Shown: piece after piece, positions 1-5,915 of the stretch | Layout of the letters: every line of letters begins with the position of its first letter | How positions within the stretch are numbered: the first letter of the stretch is position 1 | Assembly: GCA_016296485.1 (NCBI GenBank) | Contig: JAEDJF010000092.1 | Location: 1-5,935 of the forward strand | Reading direction: 5' to 3' | Length of the DNA stretch: 5,935 nucleotides | DNA from: Oscillospiraceae bacterium | Lineage (GTDB): Bacteria > Bacillota > Clostridia > Oscillospirales > Ruminococcaceae | The notes under the pieces: model-generated | Told to the model about the DNA's origin: nothing | Database searches by the model: none | What the model saw: the letters and a program-made list of their open reading frames with translations, nothing else | Translations under genes and position numbers: made by a program

Positions 1-588
1 GGTCTTTTTGACAACGACCACCACTATCGCCGCAAGGACGACCATTATCATAAAGAGCCGCATCGAGAGAATCATCATCATCGCGATTACGCCCACGAGG
101 GAGGTTACGGAGATGAGAAGCTGTGTGATGCTGTGCTGCAAAAGCTCGTTGGCGGCTTCGACGTCGCTTGTGAAATAGCTCATAAGGCTGCCGTTGGTGT
201 TGCTGTCAAAATAGCTGACCGGCAGCTTCTGCATCTTTGAGAAAAGCTCCGTCCGAAGCTCTTTCATTATAACCGTGCTGGATTCGAGCATCAGCACGTT
301 GAGAAGGTAGTTCGTCACGGCGCTCAAGACGTAAAGCGCCGCAAGACCGATGAGAAGGGCGATATATTTCGCGAAAACCTCGTTCGGGGCAACGCCCGTT
401 TCTTTTAAGAGGTTCACTATCGGCTTCATGCAGTAAGAGGCGCCGATGGTGGCGGCGGAATAGACAACTATCGTGATGACCGCCGCGACGATTATCGCCC
501 GGCAATGTTTAAAGTAGCGGAAAAGGCGCATCAAAGTCGCGAAGGGCGACTTTGCCTTGCGGTAGTTGCGAAGCTCGACTTTAGGCAT
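1..588 (-). CDS. ABC exporter half-transporter, N-terminal membrane domain (partial, cut by left edge)
   Basis: This gene starts with ATG at 588 and stays open for 196 codons to the window edge, so its C-terminal half and nucleotide-binding domain are not visible. The translated part begins MPKVELRNYR and looks like a type I ABC exporter membrane domain. Hydrophobic segments lie near residues 31-51, 75-97, 155-175 and 176-193. The cytoplasmic coupling segment at about 121-154 contains LPVSYFD, then NGSLMSYFTSDV, which matches the family pattern of a YFD-type motif, G-x-(L/I)-M-S and T-(N/S)-D-V. The start lies inside the end of the upstream exporter gene (8-nt overlap, ATGCCTAA), which points to translational coupling and a shared complex. 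I infer that it is the second subunit of a heterodimeric exporter, expected to carry the catalytically complete ATP site. The substrate is unknown. Confidence 0.9.
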   Translation of the reverse strand, partial: MPKVELRNYRKAKSPFATLMRLFRYFKHCRAIIVAAVITIVVYSAATIGASYCMKPIVNLLKETGVAPNEVFAKYIALLIGLAALYVLSAVTNYLLNVLMLESSTVIMKELRTELFSKMQKLPVSYFDSNTNGSLMSYFTSDVEAANELLQHSITQLLISVTSLVGVIAMMMILSMRLFMIMVVLAAIVVVVVKKT

Positions 589-2401
589 TCTTTTCCGCCT
601 CCTCTCTCATCTGGCTCTCATAGACGTCCCGGTAAATGGCGCTTCGCGCCATAAGCTCCTCGTGGGTGCCGACGTCGGAGAGCTTGCCCTCGTCAAGAAC
701 GGCGACCCGGTCGCAGGACATTATCGAAGCAATACGCTGGGCAATTATAATTTTCGTGGTGTCCGGAAGGGTGCGCTTCAGAGCCTTTCGGATATGCTCG
801 TCCGTCGTCATATCGACGGCGCTGGTTGAGTCGTCAAGAATGAGTATTTTCGGCTGTTTTATAATGGCTCTCGCTATGCGAAGGCGCTGTTTCTGTCCGC
901 CGGAAAGGTTCGCGGCGTCCTGTTCGAGCACCGTTTCATAGCCGTCCGGGAAGCGGTCGATGAACTCGTCGGCGCAGGCGATGGCGCACGCCTCTTTCAT
1001 CTGTTCAAGGGTGGCGTCCTTATTGCCCCAGCGAAGGTTCTCCGCAATGGTTCCGGAGAAAAGAGTTCCGTTCTGGAGCACCATCGAGACCCCGTCCCGG
1101 AGGTTTTCAAGGCTGTATTCCCGAACGTCCCGCCCGCTGACGCAGACGGAGCCGGAGAGCACGTCGTAAAACCTCGGAATGAGGTTCACAAGGGTGGATT
1201 TTCCTTCGCCGGTGCCGCCGATGACACCTATGGTCTCGCCGCTCTTGATATGAAGGTCTATATGGTTTAAGGCGAGCTTCTCCGGGTCTTTTGAGTAGCT
1301 GAAGCAAACGTCGTTAAAATCGACGCTTCCGCTTGAAACGGCGGCGTCCGACTCACCGTCGGAAATATCGACTTCCTCGTCGAGCACCTCGTTTATCCTG
1401 TTGAGGGAGGCTTGAGCACGGGCGAGGGACATTACGAGCCAGGAGAGCATCGTAAGGGCGTTTACCGCCTGGGTCGTATAGGAAACTATGCTCACAAGTT
1501 CGCCCGTAAGGAGCCCCGTAGTGTTATAAATTATCTCTTTTCCTCCAATTAAAAGAATGAGCACGCTGCAGCCCCACATTATGAGCATCTGAATTGGACC
1601 CGTAAGAGTGAAAAGGCGGGAGGAGGAAAGGGTCGCAAGACGAAGCTCCTCGGCGGTGTTGTCAAAGCGCTTTGACTCGTAATCGCCCCGGACGTAAGCC
1701 TTGACAACCCTGCTGCTGACGAGGTTTTCCTGTATCGCGGAGTTGAGGTTATCCGTCTTGCGGAGCATCTTTCTGAAGCGGGGCTGCCCGATATGGAGCA
1801 GCACCGCAAGCACTCCCACGAGCACCGGTATCGCCCCGAGGAAAACCGCCGCGAGGTTCGGCGCTATTGCGAAAGCCATTACGGTCGCCATTACGAGCAT
1901 AATGGGCGACCGAATGAGCACCCGGAGAAAATGCTGCATTGTGTTGCGGACGGTGTTGACGTCCGTTGTCGTTCTTGTAATGAGGCTCGGGGTCGAAAAC
2001 TTATCCGCATTTGAAAACGAAAAGCTCTGGATTTTCCCGAGGAGCGAGGAGCGGAGGTTTTTGGCGAAGCCCTGGCTCGCTACGGCGGAAAAACGCGCGC
2101 TCAAAAGCCCGCAGGTCATTGAAAGGCAGGCGGTGAGCACCATTATCGCTCCGACGGTAATTACGAAACGATCCCTGTTCGCGACGAGCTCGGCGGGAAA
2201 AAGCCAGCTCAGCATAAAATTTTCTTCCCGGTAAAGACCTCCGTCAACGATTATCGACATCAAAAGGGGAATAAATACTTCGAGGATAACTTCAAGACCG
2301 CCGAAAATCGCTGCGGCGGCGGTCCAGAGGCGGTAGTTCCTCAGGTTTTCGCCCAAATGGCGAAAAAGGTGTTCTTTCTTTTTCTTTCCCAACGGGAGCA
2401 T
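581..2401 (-). CDS. ABC exporter subunit with membrane and ATPase domains (degenerate-site half of a predicted heterodimer)
   Basis: This 606-residue protein is full length for a half-size ABC exporter. Residues about 20-320 form the six-helix membrane domain, with the coupling motif DKFSTPSLITR near 133-143. The nucleotide-binding domain follows: A-loop Tyr369, Walker A GGTGEGKST (395-403), Q-loop Gln443, signature LSGGQ (499-503), Walker B ILILDD (519-524) and D-loop SAVD (527-530). Two catalytic positions are altered. The Glu after Walker B is Asp524, and the switch-loop His is Gln555 (IAQRIAS). The same two substitutions are known in TM287 of the TM287/288 exporter, where they mark the degenerate ATP site, so a heteromer with the overlapping downstream gene is likely. 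Family members export drugs, lipids or peptides; the sequence does not show which. The start is probably ATG 2401, but the purine-rich AAGGGAG directly abuts it, so TTG at codon 4 (2392) is a real alternative. Confidence 0.95.
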   Translation of the reverse strand: MLPLGKKKKEHLFRHLGENLRNYRLWTAAAAIFGGLEVILEVFIPLLMSIIVDGGLYREENFMLSWLFPAELVANRDRFVITVGAIMVLTACLSMTCGLLSARFSAVASQGFAKNLRSSLLGKIQSFSFSNADKFSTPSLITRTTTDVNTVRNTMQHFLRVLIRSPIMLVMATVMAFAIAPNLAAVFLGAIPVLVGVLAVLLHIGQPRFRKMLRKTDNLNSAIQENLVSSRVVKAYVRGDYESKRFDNTAEELRLATLSSSRLFTLTGPIQMLIMWGCSVLILLIGGKEIIYNTTGLLTGELVSIVSYTTQAVNALTMLSWLVMSLARAQASLNRINEVLDEEVDISDGESDAAVSSGSVDFNDVCFSYSKDPEKLALNHIDLHIKSGETIGVIGGTGEGKSTLVNLIPRFYDVLSGSVCVSGRDVREYSLENLRDGVSMVLQNGTLFSGTIAENLRWGNKDATLEQMKEACAIACADEFIDRFPDGYETVLEQDAANLSGGQKQRLRIARAIIKQPKILILDDSTSAVDMTTDEHIRKALKRTLPDTTKIIIAQRIASIMSCDRVAVLDEGKLSDVGTHEELMARSAIYRDVYESQMREEAEKNA

Positions 2402-2410
2402 CTCCCTTCC
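2402..2410 (-). promoter_or_regulatory. Ribosome binding site of the ABC exporter gene, unusually close to its ATG
   Basis: On the minus strand GGAAGGGAG runs directly into ATG 2401. If GGAAGG pairs with 16S rRNA the spacing is only 3 nt; if AAGGGAG pairs it is zero. Measured to the in-frame TTG at 2392, the AAGGGAG spacing is 9 nt, which is more usual. The choice changes the protein by three residues only. Confidence 0.55.
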
Positions 2411-2448
2411 GAAAAGCCTACTAAGGCATTTTAATTTAATCGTATGTA

Positions 2449-2477
2449 ATTATATCAAAACGCCCGCAAAAATTCAA
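2449..2477 (-). promoter_or_regulatory. Putative sigma-A-type promoter of the ABC exporter operon
   Basis: Reading the minus strand, TTGAAT (2477-2472) is followed after 17 nt by a perfect TATAAT (2454-2449). Transcription would begin near 2442, leaving a leader of about 40 nt, too short for a classic riboswitch. A small dyad, ATTC-N3-GAAT (2472-2482), overlaps the -35 element, and an imperfect GCCT/AGGC dyad (2416-2427) lies in the leader. Either could be a regulator site, but both are short enough to be chance. No copy of the metal-repressor operator lies at this promoter, so the exporter is probably not under that repressor. Confidence 0.65.
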
Positions 2478-2497
2478 CGAATGTTTTAAAAAGAAAG

Positions 2498-2514
2498 CCC
2501 CGAAATTCCCCGAA
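2498..2514. repeat. Short direct repeat CCCCGAA between the divergent promoters
   Basis: CCCCGAA occurs at 2498-2504 and again at 2508-2514, exactly 10 bp apart, or about one helical turn. A shorter CCCCG recurs at 2541-2545 within the spacer of the plus-strand promoter. This could be a protein-binding site between the two promoters, but the unit is short and the meaning unproven. Confidence 0.3.
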
Positions 2515-2532
2515 TAAATTTTTTAAAACCTA

Positions 2533-2561
2533 TTGACATTCCCCGTTTTGTGGAGTATATT
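2533..2561 (+). promoter_or_regulatory. Strong promoter of the metal-resistance operon
   Basis: A perfect -35 TTGACA (2533-2538), a 17-nt spacer and a 5-of-6 -10 TATATT (2556-2561) form a near-consensus sigma-A promoter. The start of transcription should fall near 2567-2569, about 55 nt before the repressor gene. A strong core promoter with an operator just downstream fits a gene set held off by a repressor and released by metal. Confidence 0.85.
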
Positions 2562-2574
2562 GTTCTCGAAAACG

Positions 2575-2592
2575 TATGAACGCTTGTTCATA
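2575..2592. promoter_or_regulatory. SmtB/CadC-type operator, 18-bp perfect inverted repeat
   Basis: TATGAACGCTTGTTCATA has perfect 7-bp arms (TATGAAC and GTTCATA) around GCTT. Its core is TGAA-N6-TTCA, the arrangement known for ArsR/SmtB-family operators such as those of SmtB, CadC and CzrA. It lies from about +7 to +25 of the predicted transcript, where a bound dimer would hinder RNA polymerase. The adjacent sequence repeats the right half: TGTTCATA is followed directly by TGTTCAAA, giving an extra half-site at 2593-2600. The likely binder is the ArsR-family protein encoded 31 bp downstream, making the operon self-regulated. Confidence 0.85.
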
Positions 2593-2623
2593 TGTTCAAA
2601 TCTGAAATGACACGGAGGAAGCT

Positions 2624-2965
2624 ATGGCTGATATTCACCCTGAACACGAACATATAATCGAACAGACAAAAGCAAGTATGCCCTCCGACGAGGTTCTCGC
2701 CAAGACCGCCGAGGTTTTCAAGGTTTTCGGCGACGCCACGAGGATAAGGATTCTGACCGCCCTTTCCGAGGGAGAGATGTGCGTCTGCTGTCTTTGCGAG
2801 CTTCTCGGAATGAGCCAGTCGGCGGTTTCCCACCAGCTTTCGGTTCTCAAATCCGCAAGGCTTATTAAAAACCGCCGGGAAGGCAAACAAATATATTATT
2901 CGCTTGACGACGCTCACGTCGGCGCAATTCTCTGCACCGGAATTTCCCACGTCATCGAGGGTTAA
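2624..2965 (+). CDS. ArsR/SmtB-family metal-sensing transcriptional repressor (CadC/SmtB-like)
   Basis: This 113-residue winged-helix repressor is expected to bind the dyad upstream and release it when metal binds. The winged-helix fold covers about residues 25-95, with the recognition helix around MSQSAVSHQLSVLK (63-76) and the wing at 82-94. The metal ligands of the SmtB alpha-5 site appear intact with exact spacing: Asp96, His98, His109 and Glu112, matching SmtB Asp104, His106, His117 and Glu120. A Cys cluster, CVCCLC (Cys53, 55, 56, 58), sits where CadC and ArsR have their alpha-3 thiol ligands. The N-terminal Cys pair of CadC is missing; His5, His8 and His10 stand there instead. The start is fixed by GGAGGA ending 4 nt before ATG. 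The stop is 12 nt from the ATPase start. Zn2+, Cd2+ or Pb2+ are the likely inducers; which one cannot be decided here. Confidence 0.93.
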   Translation: MADIHPEHEHIIEQTKASMPSDEVLAKTAEVFKVFGDATRIRILTALSEGEMCVCCLCELLGMSQSAVSHQLSVLKSARLIKNRREGKQIYYSLDDAHVGAILCTGISHVIEG

Positions 2966-2977
2966 GGAGGTAAATTT

Positions 2978-4879
2978 ATGGCACATAATCACGAACACGA
3001 AAACCATTCCGATTGCTGCGGAAGCGGTCATTGCCACTGCCACGGAGGCGAGGAAGAAAAAAATATTAAGCTTGATTTCACTATAATTTTTATCTGCGCG
3101 GCGGTTTTCGCCCTGAGCTTTATCCCCGCTCTTGAGCCCTTCGCCCTTTGGATTTGCCTTGCGGCGGCTCTTGTTTCCGCAAGGGAGACCGTCAAGGAGG
3201 GCATTGAGGGGCTTTTGAAGCTCCGCTTCGACGAAGCGACCCTTATGACTATTGCCGTCGCGGCGGCGTTTGTCATCGGCGAATTCCGTGAAGGCGCAAT
3301 GGTCGCGCTCCTCTTCTCCTTCGGCGAGGAGCTGGAGGACCTGGCGGTGGAGCGCTCCAAAAAGAATATTGCCGCCCTTGCCGATATTCGCCCGGACAGC
3401 GCCAACGTCGTAACTGAAAGCGGAACGGAGCTCCGCCCCGCGAAGGACGTCGCCCTCGGCACAAAGATTCTTGTCAAGGTCGGCGAAAGGGTGCCCCTTG
3501 ACTGCCGGGTAATTTCCGAGAGCGTCATGGCGGACGCCTCCGCCCTGACGGGTGAAAGTATGCCCGTCAACATTCCCGAGGGCGAAATACTGAAAGCGGG
3601 CTGTGTCGTTCTTGCGAGCCCCGCCCTCGGCGAAACCGTCAGCGGCTACGGCGATTCCGCCGCCGCGAGAATAATCGACATGGTCGAAAACGCCTCGGAG
3701 AAAAAGGGCGCCACCGAAAAATTTATCACCCGTTTCTGCGGAATTTATACCCCCGTCGTAATCGGGCTTGCGGCCCTCGTTTTCCTCGTGCCCTGGATTT
3801 TCGGAATGCTTACCGCTTCCGAAGCGGCGCACAGAGCCCTCGTTTTCCTCGTTTCAAGCTGCCCCTGCGCACTGGTTCTTTCCGTTCCTCTGGCGTATTT
3901 TGCGGGCATCGGCTCCGCCTCCCGCGGCGGCGTCATAATCAAGGGCTCCGAATACTGCGAGCGCCTTGCCGAAGTCAAAAACGCAGTTTTTGACAAGACC
4001 GGAACTCTCACCTCCGGCAAGCTCCGGGTTTCCGAAATAAAGCTCCACGGCGAATACGGCGAAGACGAAGTCCTTCGCTTCGCGGCGGCGGCGGAAGCCT
4101 TTTCCGACCACCCCATCGCCAAATGCGTCACCGAGGAAGCCGAAAAACGCGGCATAACCTATCCCGACGCGGACAAGGTCACGGAGATTGCCGGCGAGGG
4201 CGTCACCGTCACCGCTGAGGGCAAAGCCATAGTCTGCGGCAACAGAAAGCTCTTTGAGCACGTCGGCATTGCTCTCCCGGCTGAAAGCGGTCCGAGCCTT
4301 TACGTTGCCGCAAACGACGTGCTCATCGGAAGCGTCTATCTTGAGGACACCGTTCGTGAGGAATCCAAAGAGGTTGTTTCCGCCCTCCACGAGCTCGGGG
4401 TTGAGCACGCCTATATGCTCACCGGCGACAACGAGCGCGCCGCCGCAAAAGTCGCGGAGGAATGCGGTCTTGACGGCTTTTTTGCCTCCCTTATGCCTGA
4501 GGATAAAGTCACCCGCACCGAGGAAATCAAGGCGAGCGGCACCACCGTTTTTGTCGGCGACGGCATCAACGACGCTCCGGTGCTCGCGGCGGCGGACATC
4601 GGCGCCGCCATGGGAATGGGAACCGACGCCGCCATCGAATCTGCGGACATCGTCCTTATGAAGGGCGGGCTTTCCGCCCTCCCGAGAGCGATTTCCACGG
4701 CGAAAAAGGTCGTAAAATGCGTCCGCCAGAACGTGGCGTTCATCCTCGCCGTAAAGGTCGTCGTGCTCGTGCTCGGCGCTCTCGGCTACGCTCCCATCTG
4801 GCTGGCGGTCTTTGCGGACGTCGGAACCTGCCTTCTCGCGCTTCTCTGGTCCCTCCGCCTGCTTCGGATAAAATATTAA
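2978..4879 (+). CDS. cadA: P1B-type heavy-metal efflux ATPase (Zn2+/Cd2+/Pb2+, ZntA/CadA family)
   Basis: This 633-residue inner-membrane pump should export divalent soft metals using ATP. Landmarks in order: actuator motif TGES (191-194), membrane metal motif CPC (295-297) followed by Pro304, phosphorylated Asp339 in DKTGTLT, nucleotide-domain HP (378-379), and hinge GDGIND (527-532). Lys593 and Asp614 in the last two helices match the Lys and Asp that define the Zn/Cd/Pb subgroup in ZntA. Eight membrane segments can be placed: about 34-49, 54-67, 86-105, 106-118, 255-278, 287-310, 587-605 and 607-628. There is no folded HMA-type domain at the N-terminus. Instead the first 24 residues form a tail with seven His and four Cys. 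GGAGG (2966-2970) directly follows the repressor stop, 7 nt before ATG, so the two genes are one operon. The symbol is given by family; Zn versus Cd preference is not shown. Confidence 0.96.
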   Translation: MAHNHEHENHSDCCGSGHCHCHGGEEEKNIKLDFTIIFICAAVFALSFIPALEPFALWICLAAALVSARETVKEGIEGLLKLRFDEATLMTIAVAAAFVIGEFREGAMVALLFSFGEELEDLAVERSKKNIAALADIRPDSANVVTESGTELRPAKDVALGTKILVKVGERVPLDCRVISESVMADASALTGESMPVNIPEGEILKAGCVVLASPALGETVSGYGDSAAARIIDMVENASEKKGATEKFITRFCGIYTPVVIGLAALVFLVPWIFGMLTASEAAHRALVFLVSSCPCALVLSVPLAYFAGIGSASRGGVIIKGSEYCERLAEVKNAVFDKTGTLTSGKLRVSEIKLHGEYGEDEVLRFAAAAEAFSDHPIAKCVTEEAEKRGITYPDADKVTEIAGEGVTVTAEGKAIVCGNRKLFEHVGIALPAESGPSLYVAANDVLIGSVYLEDTVREESKEVVSALHELGVEHAYMLTGDNERAAAKVAEECGLDGFFASLMPEDKVTRTEEIKASGTTVFVGDGINDAPVLAAADIGAAMGMGTDAAIESADIVLMKGGLSALPRAISTAKKVVKCVRQNVAFILAVKVVVLVLGALGYAPIWLAVFADVGTCLLALLWSLRLLRIKY

Positions 4880-4891
4880 TAAATAAAAAGT

Positions 4892-4918
4892 GCTCCGGCG
4901 CAAGGCCGGAGCTTTTTT
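4892..4918 (+). terminator. Intrinsic terminator of the metal-resistance operon
   Basis: GCTCCGGC (4892-4899) pairs perfectly with GCCGGAGC (4905-4912) across the loop GCAAG, and six T follow at once, with more T to 4924. It begins 12 nt after the ATPase stop and separates this operon from the dehydrogenase gene. Confidence 0.93.
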
Positions 4919-4996
4919 ATTTTTAAAACGGTGCATTTTAAAGCCAAATCGGGCAATATAATTTTACTGCCGGGAAATTTTTTAAAATAAAATGGG

Positions 4997-5024
4997 TTGA
5001 TTTTTTCGCCGGGCGGTGTATCAT
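4997..5024 (+). promoter_or_regulatory. Putative promoter of the dehydrogenase gene
   Basis: TTGATT (4997-5002), a 16-nt spacer and TATCAT (5019-5024) make a fair sigma-A promoter, with transcription expected near 5031 and a leader of about 40 nt. A perfect TATAAT also lies at 4957-4962 but has no credible -35 at the right distance. The terminator upstream makes an independent promoter necessary. No convincing operator dyad is visible. Confidence 0.55.
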
Positions 5025-5056
5025 TAAATAAAGATTTTTGTAATTCTAATAATTTC

Positions 5057-5062
5057 GGAGGA
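5057..5062 (+). promoter_or_regulatory. Ribosome binding site that fixes the dehydrogenase start
   Basis: GGAGGA lies 6 nt before ATG 5069. The frame is open further upstream to a TTG at 4997, but that codon falls in the predicted -35 element and would add 24 residues unlike the family. The ATG is therefore the start. Confidence 0.9.
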
Positions 5063-5068
5063 TATATT

Positions 5069-5872
5069 ATGGATAGATTAAAAGGAAAAGTAGCGATTGT
5101 CACCGGCTCCACCAGCGGAATCGGCGTCGGAATAGCAAGGCTTTTCGCCGCCGAGGGCGCAAAGGTCGTCGTCTGCGGACGGCGCGAGGAAAAGGGAAAC
5201 GCCGTCGTTGACGCCATCGCGAAGGAGGGCGGTGAAGCCTCCTATCATTTTATGGACATCACCGTCACGGAGAGCATTGAGAGCCTTTTCGCCGACACCG
5301 CCGAGAAATACGGGAAAATTGATATTCTTGTCAACAACGCCGCCAACGTCGGTCTTAAGGACGGGCGCGTCGACGAGCTCACCCTCGAGATGTGGGACAA
5401 TATTTTCCAAAGCGACGTCCGGGGCGCTTTTTACGCCACCAAATGCGTCCTTCCCTATATGCAGGAAAACGAAAACGGAGGCTCGATTATCAACATCGGC
5501 TCCATGGCCGCCTGCGGCGGCGACCTCGGCTCCACCGCCTATGCCTGCGCCAAGGCGGGGGTCGATATGCTGACGAAGTCCACGGCGCTCCAGTACGGCA
5601 AAGAGAAAATCCGCTGCAACTGCGTAAGACCCGGACTTATCGTCACCCCGGAAAACGAAGCCCGGGTGCCCCAGTTCCTCAAAGACATTTTCCTCAGCAA
5701 CATTATGGTGGACCGCTACGGCTGCCCGGAGGACATCGGTCATATGTGCGTATATCTCGCCTCGGACGAGAGCTCCTACGTCACCGGTCAGATTGTCAAC
5801 GTGGACGGCGGGCTCAACTCCCACGTTCCCACCGTCGCCCAGTTCCGGGAGCTCAATTCCCGCACCTGGTAA
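5069..5872 (+). CDS. Short-chain dehydrogenase/reductase (classical SDR), substrate unknown
   Basis: This 267-residue cytoplasmic oxidoreductase has the normal length of a classical SDR. The Rossmann cofactor motif TGSTSGIG spans 12-19. NNA (89-91) begins the usual NNAG motif, here NNAAN. The active site shows Ser145 and the Y-x-x-x-K pair Tyr158 and Lys162. The position normally held by the fourth tetrad residue, Asn in the family pattern N-x-x-G, is Asp116 in SDVRGAF. After the second strand the sequence is CGRRE, with no acidic residue and two Arg, which favours NADP(H) over NAD(H); this is inference. The C-terminal pattern YVTGQIVNVDGG (237-248) is typical of the family. The gene stands alone between two terminators, so context gives no pathway. 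Related enzymes act on sugars, polyols, steroids or acyl-ACP; nothing here chooses among them. Confidence 0.94.
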   Translation: MDRLKGKVAIVTGSTSGIGVGIARLFAAEGAKVVVCGRREEKGNAVVDAIAKEGGEASYHFMDITVTESIESLFADTAEKYGKIDILVNNAANVGLKDGRVDELTLEMWDNIFQSDVRGAFYATKCVLPYMQENENGGSIINIGSMAACGGDLGSTAYACAKAGVDMLTKSTALQYGKEKIRCNCVRPGLIVTPENEARVPQFLKDIFLSNIMVDRYGCPEDIGHMCVYLASDESSYVTGQIVNVDGGLNSHVPTVAQFRELNSRTW

Positions 5873-5878
5873 GGAAAC

Positions 5879-5915
5879 AAAAAGCCGAAAGCCCGACGGG
5901 CTTTCGGCTTTTTTT
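5879..5915 (+). terminator. Intrinsic terminator after the dehydrogenase gene
   Basis: The core stem GCCGAAAGCCC (5884-5894) pairs perfectly with GGGCTTTCGGC (5898-5908) around the loop GAC, and A-T pairs extend it to 16 bp. Seven T follow the core (5909-5915). Five A precede the stem, so the hairpin could also stop transcription arriving from the right. The remaining 20 bases to the window end show nothing recognisable. Confidence 0.95.

Noticed and set aside
2402..2448. Riboswitch or attenuator in the exporter leader
   Set aside because: The predicted leader is only about 40 nt and shows no strong stem or T-tract.
2483..2529. Inverted repeat GTTTTAAAA / TTTTAAAAC flanking 29 bp in the intergenic spacer
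   Set aside because: The arms are low-complexity AT sequence that is itself nearly palindromic and recurs at 4921; the repeat is likely chance in an AT-rich spacer.
2588..3832. A 414-codon open frame on the minus strand opposite the repressor and pump
   Set aside because: It lies antisense to two genes with unmistakable family motifs, shows no domain of its own, and would cover the operator. Long antisense frames are expected in GC-rich codon usage.
3854..4936. A 360-codon minus-strand open frame opposite the pump
   Set aside because: It would have to be transcribed through the terminator hairpin, has no recognisable motifs and mirrors the conserved ATPase coding strand.
4926..4996. Possible small RNA or second promoter around the TATAAT at 4957-4962
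   Set aside because: No suitable -35, no hairpin followed by T residues and only a 4-bp GGCA/TGCC dyad; this stretch looks like plain AT-rich spacer.
4997..5068. Upstream TTG extension of the dehydrogenase by 24 residues
   Set aside because: It lacks a ribosome binding site, falls in the predicted promoter, and the ATG at 5069 has a strong GGAGGA at correct spacing and a family-typical N-terminus.
5078..5824. A 248-codon minus-strand open frame opposite the dehydrogenase
   Set aside because: The plus strand encodes a full SDR with catalytic residues; the antisense product resembles no family I know.
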